In this document: positions 44,263 through 53,369 of the stretch, piece after piece | How the letters are laid out: each line of letters starts with the position of its first letter | Position numbering within the stretch: position 1 is the stretch's first letter | NCBI GenBank assembly: GCA_963931155.1 | Contig: OZ006978.1 | Span: forward strand, 1,302,001 to 1,366,000 | Direction: 5' to 3' | DNA length: 64,000 nt | Origin: CALXVA01 sp944392465 | GTDB taxonomy: Bacteria; Bacillota; Clostridia; TANB77; CAG-508 | Notes under the pieces: model-generated | Database searches by the model: none | Told to the model about the DNA's origin: nothing | Seen by the model: the letters and a program-made list of their open reading frames with translations, nothing else | Position numbers and translations under genes: made by a program

Positions 44263-44688
44263 ATGAATATAGGGAGAAGTATTCATATATTATCAAGGCA
44301 AATTAAGAGAAAAATAGATGAAGCGGTCATTAAATACAATGTTACGTCTGTTCAGTGTGGTTTTATAGAATATATAAGTTATGAAAGTAAAAAGGGAAAT
44401 GTTTATGCAAAAGACATCGAAAAAAAATTTAATATGCGAAGAGCTACTGTAGCAGAGATTCTTAGCTTGATGGAAAAAAATGGATTAATAGAAAGAAAGT
44501 CAAATGAGCAAGATGCTAGATTAAAACAAATTATTTTAACAAAAAGGTCATTGGAAATTAAAAATAGTATAAAAAAAGAAGTAAAAAAAGTAGAAAAATT
44601 ACTAAGAAAAGATTTTACAGAACAAGAACTAACTAATTTTATGAATATATTGAAGAAAATGTCTGACAATTTAGAATGTAAAGTATAA
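44263..44688 (+). CDS. MarR family transcriptional regulator
   Basis: 141 residues. Winged HTH: DIEKKFNMRRATVAEILSLMEKNGLIERK, then DARLKQIILTKRS, flanked by dimerisation helices. MarR proteins repress efflux genes until a ligand releases them. Two ABC exporter genes follow, and a perfect palindrome lies over its promoter. The ribosome site GGGGGTGAT is about 18 bases before the ATG at 44263 but sits well for an ATA at 44254, so the true start may be three codons upstream with a rare start codon. Confidence 0.9.
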   Translation: MNIGRSIHILSRQIKRKIDEAVIKYNVTSVQCGFIEYISYESKKGNVYAKDIEKKFNMRRATVAEILSLMEKNGLIERKSNEQDARLKQIILTKRSLEIKNSIKKEVKKVEKLLRKDFTEQELTNFMNILKKMSDNLECKV

Positions 44689-44784
44689 ATAAAAGTTCAC
44701 TAATAAATATGATTTAATGTAATTTAAGTAAAAAAATATTAATAAAATAATGTATATAATTAGTAAAAAATATAGGAGGTAGAA

Positions 44785-46536
44785 ATGATAAAGAAATTAG
44801 CTAAATATATAAAAGACTGTAAAAAAGATACAATTTTAACACCTATATTTGTTATTTTTGAGGTTATTATGGAAGTTGTAATTCCATATTTAATGGCAAA
44901 AATCATAGATGTGGGTATACAAAATAGTGATATTAAATATATATTGGAAATAGGTATATTTTTAATTGTATCTGCAATATTATCACTTACTTTTGGTATG
45001 TTATCTGGTAGATTTGCTGCAAAAGCATCTGCAGGTTATGCTAAAAATTTAAGAAAAGCTATGTTTGATAAAATTCAAACATATGCATTTGAAAATATTG
45101 ATAAATTTTCAACATCGAGCTTAATTACAAGACTTACAACAGATGTAACTAATGTACAAAACGCTTTTCAAATGATTATAAGAATACTAGTAAGAGCTCC
45201 AATAATGCTAATATTTGCTCTTATTATGGCTTTTTCAATAAGTGCAAAACTTGCCTGTATATTTTTGGTTGCAATACCTATCCTTGGCTTTCTTTTAATA
45301 TTTATAGCAAAAAAAGCACATCCATATTTTGAAAAAGTATTCAAAAAGTATGATAAATTAAATAGAGTAGTACAAGAAGATTTATCAGGAATAAGAGTTG
45401 TTAAAGCATATGCTAAAGAAGATTTAGAAAAGCAAAAATTTGGTGAAGTAAATAATGAAGTATTTAAAATGTTTAAAACAGCAGAAAAAATAGTTGCTTT
45501 TAACTCTCCAGTAATGCAATTTACTGTGTATTCATGTATTTTATTAATCTCATGGTTTGGTGCACAATTAATTGTTGGGGGAGAAATGCAAACAGGTCAA
45601 TTGTCTAGTTTAATTACATATGCATATCAAATACTTATGAGTTTAATGATGCTTTCTATGGTTTTTGTTATGGTAATAATTGCTCAATCTTCTGCAGAGA
45701 GAATTGTGGAAGTTTTAGATGAAGAACCAGCAATTAAAAATAAAGAAAAAAATATAAAAGAAGTAAAAGATGGATCAATCGTATTTGATAATGTAAGTTT
45801 TTGCTATAGTGATGAAAAAGACAAAAGTAAATTTGCTTTAAGAAATATAAACTTAGAGATTAAGCCTGGAGAAACTATTGGAATTATAGGTGGAACAGGT
45901 AGTTCAAAATCTACTCTAGTTCAGTTAATTCCAAGACTATATGATGCAACTAAGGGAAAGGTTAAGGTAGGAGGAGTAGATGTTAAAGACTACGATATAG
46001 AAACTTTAAGAGATAGTGTTTCCATGGTACTTCAGAAAAATGTATTATTCTCAGGTACAATTAGCGAAAACTTAAGATGGGGAAATAAAGAAGCAGATGA
46101 TGATGAATTGGAAAGAGTTTGTAAATTAGCACAAGCAGACGATTTTATAAAACAATTTCCAGCAAAGTATGAAACAGTATTAGATCAAGGTGGAACTAAT
46201 GTATCAGGAGGGCAAAAACAAAGAATTTGTATAGCAAGAGCATTACTAAAAAAACCAAAAATATTAATATTAGATGATTCAACGAGTGCTGTAGATACTA
46301 AAACAGATGCATTAATTAGAAAAGCATTTAGGGAGGAAATACCAAATACAACTAAAATAATTATTGCACAAAGAATTAGTTCTATAGAAGATGCAGATAA
46401 AATTATTGTATTAAATGAAGGAAAAATTGATGGAATTGGAACATCAGAAGAATTATTAAAAACCAATAAAATTTATAAAGAAGTATATGATTCTCAAATG
46501 AAGGGAGATGATGAAAAAGATGGAAAAGAAAATTAA
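44785..46536 (+). CDS. ABC exporter subunit with degenerate ATP site
   Basis: 583 residues. Six membrane segments (about 15-310) and a nucleotide-binding domain. Walker A is GGTGSSKST, with Ser for the usual Gly; the signature is VSGGQKQ; Walker B ends LILDDSTSAVD, with Ser where the catalytic Glu normally sits. This is typical for one half of heterodimeric multidrug exporters (BmrCD or TM287/288 type). The partner gene overlaps its 3' end. It follows a MarR regulator, so drug or peptide export is likely; the substrate is unknown. Confidence 0.92.
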   Translation: MIKKLAKYIKDCKKDTILTPIFVIFEVIMEVVIPYLMAKIIDVGIQNSDIKYILEIGIFLIVSAILSLTFGMLSGRFAAKASAGYAKNLRKAMFDKIQTYAFENIDKFSTSSLITRLTTDVTNVQNAFQMIIRILVRAPIMLIFALIMAFSISAKLACIFLVAIPILGFLLIFIAKKAHPYFEKVFKKYDKLNRVVQEDLSGIRVVKAYAKEDLEKQKFGEVNNEVFKMFKTAEKIVAFNSPVMQFTVYSCILLISWFGAQLIVGGEMQTGQLSSLITYAYQILMSLMMLSMVFVMVIIAQSSAERIVEVLDEEPAIKNKEKNIKEVKDGSIVFDNVSFCYSDEKDKSKFALRNINLEIKPGETIGIIGGTGSSKSTLVQLIPRLYDATKGKVKVGGVDVKDYDIETLRDSVSMVLQKNVLFSGTISENLRWGNKEADDDELERVCKLAQADDFIKQFPAKYETVLDQGGTNVSGGQKQRICIARALLKKPKILILDDSTSAVDTKTDALIRKAFREEIPNTTKIIIAQRISSIEDADKIIVLNEGKIDGIGTSEELLKTNKIYKEVYDSQMKGDDEKDGKEN

Positions 46537-48379
46537 AAAATCTAAAACAGCATTTAGACTTTTAAAATACGTATTTACGACTTATAAACTACAATTCTTT
46601 ATAGTACTTGTAGCAATTATATTTAGTGCACTTGCCAATGTGTTAGGAATTCAATTTATACAAACATTAATTGATAATTATATAGTACCATTATTAGGAA
46701 ATCAAAATCCAGATTTTTCATCATTATTGCAAGCAATCTTTTCAATGGGACTAATCTATATATTGGGTGTTATAGCAACATATGTTTATAATAGATTGAT
46801 GATTAATATTTCGCAAGGAATACTAAATAAAATACGTACAGAAATGTTTGAACATATGCAAACATTACCAATAAGATACTTTGATAGCCGTTCTCATGGT
46901 GAAATAATGAGTACATATACAAATGATGTAGATGCCCTAAGACAGTGCTTAAGTCAAAGTATTCCACAAGTATTTTCTGCAATTATAACAATGATAACAG
47001 TTTTAATATCAATGTTTACTACAAATGTATATTTAACATTAGTAGTTATAGCAATGGTTGTAATAATGACCTTTGTATCTAGGTACTTGGGCGGAAATAG
47101 TTCAAGATATTTTGTTCAACAACAAGAAGATTTAAGTAAAGTAAATGGGTATATAGAAGAAATGATGGAAGGACAAAAAGTAGTAAAAGTTTTTTGTCAT
47201 GAAGAAGCAACAAAGGAAAAATTTGATGAATTAAATGAAAATTTATGTGATAGTGGAGCAAGAGCTAATACATATGCAAATATTTTAATGCCATGTATAT
47301 TAAATATTGGAAACTTAGGGTATGTTTTAGTTGCGGTTATAGGAGGTATACTTTCTATAAATGGAATATTAACAATCGGAAACATAGCGGCATTTTTACA
47401 ATATGTAAAAGCATTTACAAACCCACTTGGTCAAGTTTCACAACAAATCAACTTTATAGTTATGGCACTAGCAGGAGCTGGAAGAATATTCAAATTAATT
47501 GATGAAAAACCAGAAGAAGATGATGGATATGTAACACTAGTAAATGCAAAAATGGAAAACGGAAAAATTGTAGAAACTAATGAAAGAACGGGATTATGGG
47601 CATGGAAACACCCACATAAAGATGGTAGAATAACATATGCTAGATTGAGAGGAAAAGTTACATTTAGTGATGTTGTATTTGGTTATACAGACAAAAAGAT
47701 TGTATTACATAATATATCTCTAGAAGCGAAAGAAGGACAAAAGGTTGCATTTGTTGGAGCAACTGGTGCAGGAAAAACAACAATTACAAATTTAATAAAC
47801 AGATTTTATGATATACAAAGTGGAAAAATCAGATACGACGGAATAAATATACAAAAAATAAAAAAAGCAGATTTAAGAAGATCACTTGGAATGGTTTTGC
47901 AAGATACAAATTTATTTACAGGAACAATAAAAGATAATATCAGGTATTCAAGACCAGACGCATCTGATGAAGAAGTATATGCTGCAGCAAAATTAGCAAA
48001 TGCAGATTATTTTATAAAGCATTTACCACAAGGATATGATACAGTTATAACAGGAAATGGAGAAGGACTATCACAAGGGCAAAGACAATTACTTTCAATA
48101 GCAAGAGCAGCATTAGATAATGCACCAGTATTAATATTAGATGAAGCAACATCAAGTATAGATACACGTACAGAGAAAATCGTTCAAGACGGTATGGATA
48201 AATTAATGAAAGGAAGAACTGTTTTTGTAATAGCACATAGACTATCAACAATAAGAAACTCTGACTTAATTATGGTATTAGATCAAGGAAGAATAATTGA
48301 AAGAGGAAATCATGAAGAGTTAATAGGTAAAAAAGGTATGTACTATGGATTATATACAGGAGCAATAGAAATAGAATAA
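46511..48379 (+). CDS. ABC exporter subunit with canonical ATP site
   Basis: About 622 residues. Six membrane segments and a nucleotide-binding domain with Walker A GATGAGKTTI, a signature reduced to LSQGQRQ, and Walker B LILDEATSSID with the catalytic Glu. It pairs with the preceding subunit, whose Walker B Glu is missing. An insertion of about 40 residues lies between the membrane and nucleotide-binding parts (WAWKHPHKDGRITYAR). The frame overlaps the previous gene by about 26 bases; ATGs at 46508, 46511 and 46520 compete, with GGGAG ending at 46507, so the start is uncertain by a few codons. Confidence 0.93.
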   Translation: MKKMEKKIKKSKTAFRLLKYVFTTYKLQFFIVLVAIIFSALANVLGIQFIQTLIDNYIVPLLGNQNPDFSSLLQAIFSMGLIYILGVIATYVYNRLMINISQGILNKIRTEMFEHMQTLPIRYFDSRSHGEIMSTYTNDVDALRQCLSQSIPQVFSAIITMITVLISMFTTNVYLTLVVIAMVVIMTFVSRYLGGNSSRYFVQQQEDLSKVNGYIEEMMEGQKVVKVFCHEEATKEKFDELNENLCDSGARANTYANILMPCILNIGNLGYVLVAVIGGILSINGILTIGNIAAFLQYVKAFTNPLGQVSQQINFIVMALAGAGRIFKLIDEKPEEDDGYVTLVNAKMENGKIVETNERTGLWAWKHPHKDGRITYARLRGKVTFSDVVFGYTDKKIVLHNISLEAKEGQKVAFVGATGAGKTTITNLINRFYDIQSGKIRYDGINIQKIKKADLRRSLGMVLQDTNLFTGTIKDNIRYSRPDASDEEVYAAAKLANADYFIKHLPQGYDTVITGNGEGLSQGQRQLLSIARAALDNAPVLILDEATSSIDTRTEKIVQDGMDKLMKGRTVFVIAHRLSTIRNSDLIMVLDQGRIIERGNHEELIGKKGMYYGLYTGAIEIE

Positions 48380-48387
48380 TTTTTTAC

Positions 48388-48426
48388 AAAAGGGACGGGT
48401 TTGCAAAACAAACCTGTCTCTTTTTG
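48388..48426 (+). terminator. Terminator after the ABC exporter genes
   Basis: AAAGGGACGGGTTTG pairs with CAAACCTGTCTCTTT, then T-rich. The GGGACGGGT/ACCTGTCTC core is like the GGGACAGG repeats. Confidence 0.88.
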
Positions 48427-48462
48427 TAATTTTGGTAAATTTTATTTTTTTTTGTAAACTAC

Positions 48463-48491
48463 TTGATAAAAAATTATTTGTATAATATGAT
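48463..48491 (+). promoter_or_regulatory. Probable promoter of pgi
   Basis: TTGATA, 17-base spacer, TATGAT; a TATAAT lies five bases upstream but without a spaced -35. Confidence 0.45.
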
Positions 48492-48546
48492 ATAAATGTA
48501 TAAATAAAAATGAAGTTTGAGTATATTTTTACAAAGGAGGAGTTTT

Positions 48547-49863
48547 ATGGGAAATATAAAGATAAACTTTGATAATGCAAAGGATTTTGAGAAAAAAATA
48601 ATGAAGTATTCTAGGCAAGTTAAAGAAACTCATAAAGAATTACATGCAAAAGCTGACTATAAAAATGAATTTTGTGGATGGCTTAATTTACCTACAAATT
48701 ATGATAAAGAAGAGTTTGAAAAAATAAAAAAAGCTGCTAAAAAAATACAAGCAGATTCAGATATATTATTAGTTATTGGAATTGGAGGTTCTTATTTAGG
48801 TGCTAGAGCTGTTATTGAATCTCTTAATAACACATTTTACAATATGCAAGATAATACTCAAAGAAAAACACCTCAAATATTATATGTAGGAAATTCACTA
48901 AGTCCAAACTATATAAGTGATTTAGTAAATTATATTGGTGATAAAGATATTTCTATAAATGTTATTTCTAAATCAGGTACAACTACAGAACCTGCTATAG
49001 CTTTTAGAATTTTTAGAGAAATAATGGAAAACAAATACAGTCTAAAAGAGGCAAGATCTAGAATTTATGTAACAACAGATAGTGAAAAAGGTGCATTAAA
49101 AACACTTGCAGATAAGGAAAAATATACTACATTTGTTATTCCAGATAATGTGGGAGGAAGGTACTCTGTTTTAACAGCTGTTGGTTTACTTCCAATAGCT
49201 ACTGCGGGAGTGAATATCGATGAATTAATGGAGGGAGCAAGAATAGCTCAAGACAGATATTCAGATGAAAATTTAAAATATAATGAGTGTTATAAATATG
49301 CAGTTTTAAGAAATATTTTATATGAAGATGAAAAAAATATAGAAATTTTGGTTACATATGAACCAAAAATGCATTATTTTATTGAATGGTGGAAACAATT
49401 ATTTGGAGAAAGTGAAGGTAAGGAGCAAAAAGGAATTTACCCATCTGGAGCAGAATTTACTACAGATTTACATTCATTAGGTCAATATATTCAACAAGGA
49501 AGAAGAAATTTATTTGAAACAGTTATAAGCATAGAAAATCCAGAAAATGATATAGAATTAAAAAAAGAAGAAGATGACATGGATAATTTGAATTATTTAG
49601 CTGGAAAAACAATGGACTATGTAAACAAAAAAGCGATGGAAGCAACTATTGCAGCACATGTTGAAGGAGATGTTCCAAATATTGTAGTTAATATTAATAA
49701 ATTGGATGCAAATAACATGGGACAATTAATATATTTCTTTGAATTGGCATGTGCTATGTCTGGTTCAATATTAGGAATTAATCCATTTAATCAACCAGGA
49801 GTGGAAAAATACAAAACAAACATGTTTAAACTATTAGGAAAACCAGGATATGAAGGAAAATAA
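48547..49863 (+). CDS. pgi: Glucose-6-phosphate isomerase
   Basis: 438 residues, the short form usual in Bacillota. It interconverts glucose 6-phosphate and fructose 6-phosphate. Motifs: VIGIGGSYLGARA, VISKSGTTTEPA, the long FVIPDNVGGRYSVLTAVGLLP and LHSLGQYIQQGRR, with the C-terminal FNQPGVEKYK. Start 48547 behind AAAGGAGG; the upstream frame part is leader. Confidence 0.97.
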   Translation: MGNIKINFDNAKDFEKKIMKYSRQVKETHKELHAKADYKNEFCGWLNLPTNYDKEEFEKIKKAAKKIQADSDILLVIGIGGSYLGARAVIESLNNTFYNMQDNTQRKTPQILYVGNSLSPNYISDLVNYIGDKDISINVISKSGTTTEPAIAFRIFREIMENKYSLKEARSRIYVTTDSEKGALKTLADKEKYTTFVIPDNVGGRYSVLTAVGLLPIATAGVNIDELMEGARIAQDRYSDENLKYNECYKYAVLRNILYEDEKNIEILVTYEPKMHYFIEWWKQLFGESEGKEQKGIYPSGAEFTTDLHSLGQYIQQGRRNLFETVISIENPENDIELKKEEDDMDNLNYLAGKTMDYVNKKAMEATIAAHVEGDVPNIVVNINKLDANNMGQLIYFFELACAMSGSILGINPFNQPGVEKYKTNMFKLLGKPGYEGK

Positions 49864-49893
49864 TTCAAATGAAAAAATAAAGAGGAAAAAAGA

Positions 49894-52800
49894 ATGAAAA
49901 ACAAAGTAAAAAATTTAAAAAGCTTATTATTTTTATTAATTATTTTTGTAGTATTAGCATTTTCAAACACAGTATATGCTATTGATGGGCTAACCATTGC
50001 AGAACCAACAGATGAATATAAAGCATATATGGAATTAAGTGATGAAGAAAAGAATAAAGTGTTAGAACCAAAAAGATATAATGTTATAGCACCAGAGTCA
50101 ACTTCATCAAAATTAAATAAGATGAATAATTTATTTAAATTAACAGATATACTAGAAGATTCCTTAAATAAAGAATATGATTTAAGAAATATAATTCCTA
50201 ATAATGTTTTAGTAAGAGACCAAATGCAGACAGATTCATGTTGGGCATTTGCAGGATTAGGTATGCTAGAAAGTAGCTTGGGAATGAGAGATTACAAGTT
50301 AGGAAATACTAAAAATATATATGATTTCTCAGAGAGACATATGTTTTATGCTTCAAAAAGAAGTTTCTTTAATAATAATCAATTCAATGAGTATGGATAT
50401 ACTACAGATGTTTCAGGAGGAAACTTTAATGAAGTAAGAAACTATTTTACAAATGGAATGGGAGCAATTGCAGAATCTGATATGCCATTTGAAAATAATG
50501 AGAATTATATTAATCTTTCAGACATACAAAACAAAAACACAATAACTACATTATATGACACAATTGAATTTGAAGATATAGAAGATGTGGGAAAAACAGA
50601 GCTTATGGCAAAAATGAAGCAAACTATATCAAATTATGGAGGAATTTTTGCGGGAGTTCATGGTGCACAATTACTTTCAGATGCATATAACAATAAAACA
50701 GGAGCTATATATTGTGATCCAAATGACCAAGAAAATAGTTACGCAATGAATCATGCTGTTGTAATAATTGGCTGGGATGATAATTATAGCAGAGATAATT
50801 TTAATGAGGAACATAAACCACAAAATAATGGTGCATGGATAGTAAAAAATTCATGGGGAGATCAATTAACTGCAAATTTAAAAGAGCAAAAGCAAACTTT
50901 ATATAATAAATATACAGCAGAATATAATGAAAAAGGTTGGTATTCAGCAGATGATATACCAAATGATTATATTATAGAGTTATTTGTTGAAAATGGTTAT
51001 GGAGAAGGAAAAGTTTCAATAGAAGGTGAAAACATAGTTATTGATATTGGAGATAATGGTTATATGTATATCTCGTATGAAGATAAAAACATATATAATA
51101 ATCTATATGCAGTTGAAAAAGCTAGTAGTGAGAAAGATTATGACAATTTATATCAACATGATAAAAGGGCAGCTAATATACCAATAATTTATCCAACTCA
51201 ATCAGTGTATATCGCTAATAAATTTGAAAGAGATGCAGAAAAAACAGAATATTTAGATAAAATAGGATTTTATACATATCAAGAAGTTACATGTGAAGCT
51301 TATGTGAATTCAGCAGATGGAGATTTAACAAATACAAAATTAAAAAAAGTAAACTTAAAAGAGGGAAGTAGCATTACTGTAGAACCAGGCTATCATGTTT
51401 TAGAATTGGCAGAGCCAGTACAACTAACAGGAAGTTCATTTGTTGTTTCATTACGTATTTCTACAACTGAAGATGAAATAACATTTACAGAAGAAACTAA
51501 GGAAACAGATGAAAATGCTGAAATCGGACCAGACAAAAGTTTCTTTACAGATGATGATAACTTTAAAGTAAACAATTGGGAAGATTTAGGAACGTACGAA
51601 ACAGAAGAGGTTAGAGGAAATTTATCAATAAAAGCATTTACAGATAATGAAGGACCAGTTAAAAACTTAGAAAAAATTGAAATAACTACACCACCAACTA
51701 AAACAGAATATATGGAAGGAGAAACCTTTGATAAAACAGGAATGGTTGTAAAGGCAAGTTATAGTAATTCCACATCACAAGAGGTAACAAATTATAAAAT
51801 TACAGATGGAGATAAACTTACATATGGGCAAGACCATGTTACTATACAATATGAAGAAAATGGAATTTCAAAAACTGCAACACAAGCTATTACTGTAAAC
51901 AAGGAAGAAACGCCAGAGCCTGTAGAAATTACAAATGTAACTATTAAGTCACTTCCTAGTAAATTAACATATATACAAAATGAAGAAGAATTAGATTTAA
52001 CTGGAGGTGTTTTAGAAGTAACATATAGTGATGGTAATGTAATTCAGTTAGATATGAAATCTACAGAGATTATTGTTACTGGTTTTGATAATACAAAACT
52101 TGGAAAACAAACAATAACAATAACATACTCAAATAGACAACTTACTTTTGAAATAGAAATTATAGAAAAGACTGAACCTGTTGATCCTGAGAATCCAGGT
52201 GGTACAGATGAACCAGAAAATCCTGGGCAACCAGAAAACCCTCAAAATCCAGAAGAACAAATAAAACCAGTATTATCTGATTTTACAAATATGCGAACAG
52301 AATATCTTCAAGCATTAATATATCTTTTTTCAGGAGATGAAGAATCATATATAGATTTTGAAATAAAGGTATCTAATATTGTAAATGGTAGTGACAAAAC
52401 AAATTACACTTATTATTATCATTTTTCTGGAATAGGTACAGATGAGAATATTAATAATTGGATAAAAATAGAGAACCCTGAAATAAATGTAGCAAATGAT
52501 GGAACAAAAACATTAACATTTAAAGTTAATAGCAAAGATATACCTGATTTTAGTGAAATATCTAAAAGCACAACACTATATTTATATTTAAAAGAAGATG
52601 CAGAAGCATCTGGTGAAACATTAAGTCAGGTAGTGTTAGATGAAGTTGAGAAAACAGAAAATACATTTGTAAAAGTATATAATGATGAAGAAGAAGTAGG
52701 AACAGTAGATGATGTAATTAACATATCAGGAAATAATCATCAAGCTCCAAATACTAACTATTCTGGTACAGAAGATACAGGAGATAATACAGTAGCAAAA

Positions 52801-52905
52801 GGAATACTTCCACAAGCAGGAGCTATATCAATAGGAATTGCAATAGCTGTATTAATAGGAATAGGAATATATACATTTATAAAACATAGAAATATAGACA
52901 AATAA
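49894..52905 (+). CDS. Cell-surface papain-family cysteine protease with Ig-like domains
   Basis: 1003 residues. Signal peptide (about 1-29), prodomain, then a C1A peptidase: QTDSCWAFAG with Cys116, AMNHAVVIIGW with His287 and WIVKNSWG with Asn319. A beta-rich region (about 430-590) is followed by two bacterial Ig-like (Big_3-type) domains (about 595-665 and 675-755), a Pro/Glu/Asn linker (PENPGQPENPQNPEE), another beta domain and a C-terminal membrane segment with KHRNIDK. The fusion suggests a wall-spanning protease displayed outside the cell, perhaps for host or diet proteins. There is no LPxTG motif. Confidence 0.9.
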   Translation: MKNKVKNLKSLLFLLIIFVVLAFSNTVYAIDGLTIAEPTDEYKAYMELSDEEKNKVLEPKRYNVIAPESTSSKLNKMNNLFKLTDILEDSLNKEYDLRNIIPNNVLVRDQMQTDSCWAFAGLGMLESSLGMRDYKLGNTKNIYDFSERHMFYASKRSFFNNNQFNEYGYTTDVSGGNFNEVRNYFTNGMGAIAESDMPFENNENYINLSDIQNKNTITTLYDTIEFEDIEDVGKTELMAKMKQTISNYGGIFAGVHGAQLLSDAYNNKTGAIYCDPNDQENSYAMNHAVVIIGWDDNYSRDNFNEEHKPQNNGAWIVKNSWGDQLTANLKEQKQTLYNKYTAEYNEKGWYSADDIPNDYIIELFVENGYGEGKVSIEGENIVIDIGDNGYMYISYEDKNIYNNLYAVEKASSEKDYDNLYQHDKRAANIPIIYPTQSVYIANKFERDAEKTEYLDKIGFYTYQEVTCEAYVNSADGDLTNTKLKKVNLKEGSSITVEPGYHVLELAEPVQLTGSSFVVSLRISTTEDEITFTEETKETDENAEIGPDKSFFTDDDNFKVNNWEDLGTYETEEVRGNLSIKAFTDNEGPVKNLEKIEITTPPTKTEYMEGETFDKTGMVVKASYSNSTSQEVTNYKITDGDKLTYGQDHVTIQYEENGISKTATQAITVNKEETPEPVEITNVTIKSLPSKLTYIQNEEELDLTGGVLEVTYSDGNVIQLDMKSTEIIVTGFDNTKLGKQTITITYSNRQLTFEIEIIEKTEPVDPENPGGTDEPENPGQPENPQNPEEQIKPVLSDFTNMRTEYLQALIYLFSGDEESYIDFEIKVSNIVNGSDKTNYTYYYHFSGIGTDENINNWIKIENPEINVANDGTKTLTFKVNSKDIPDFSEISKSTTLYLYLKEDAEASGETLSQVVLDEVEKTENTFVKVYNDEEEVGTVDDVINISGNNHQAPNTNYSGTEDTGDNTVAKGILPQAGAISIGIAIAVLIGIGIYTFIKHRNIDK

Positions 52906-52936
52906 AAAATTATAAAATTGTGTTATAATAAAACTA

Positions 52937-52966
52937 TTGACATAATGTGCTTATATAAGTTATAAT
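52937..52966 (+). promoter_or_regulatory. Promoter of the thrS T-box leader
   Basis: TTGACA, 18-base spacer, TATAAT. Transcription start expected near 52973. Confidence 0.8.
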
Positions 52967-52996
52967 ATGAATTGTATTTAAATAAACAAAAACATA

Positions 52997-53204
52997 AATG
53001 AGACAAAGTAAAATAAGGGTTGTTTACAGAGAGGAATAGTTATAAGCTGAAAGCTATTCTAAATAAATGTATTTGAAAAACTACCTCATTGTTTCTAGAA
53101 AAACTAGACGTATGCTTGCGTTAAAAGTTAATTAAGTTAAATAAAGGGTGGAACCGTGTATAAAAAAGCACCCCTCTAATAGTTACTATTAGAGGGGGCT
53201 TTTA
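52997..53204 (+). promoter_or_regulatory. Threonine T-box riboswitch
   Basis: Stem I closes with AATGAG (52997) and CTCATT (53085-53090). The specifier region reads AAA-ACT-ACC; ACT followed by A is the likely Thr codon. The T-box AGGGTGGAACCGTG is at 53146-53158 or so, and the terminator is CCCCTCTAATAG / CTATTAGAGGGG (53171-53197) plus T4. Uncharged tRNA-Thr should favour the antiterminator and allow thrS expression. Confidence 0.93.
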
Positions 53205-53338
53205 TATGTAATAGGAAATTTCTCTGAAATTCCTATTACATATAAAGGCTATAATCGCCATTGCCTTTAGGATTTCCTCCTTATAGTCGGAAACCTAAAT
53301 CGGCACGAACAAATGGTGACTTCGACCTTTTGTTCTCC
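53203..53338 (+). repeat. Dispersed palindromic repeat, copy C, inside the thrS leader
   Basis: TATGTAATAGGAA...TTCCTATTACATA palindrome, GGCTATAATCGCCATTGCC, TTAGGATTTCC/GGAAACCTAAA stem, then a diverged CGAACAAA...TTTTGTTC hairpin. It lies between the T-box terminator and the thrS ribosome site, so every thrS message carries it. Confidence 0.88.
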
Positions 53339-53369
53339 AAATAGATAAAATAAAGAAAGGATGATTATT

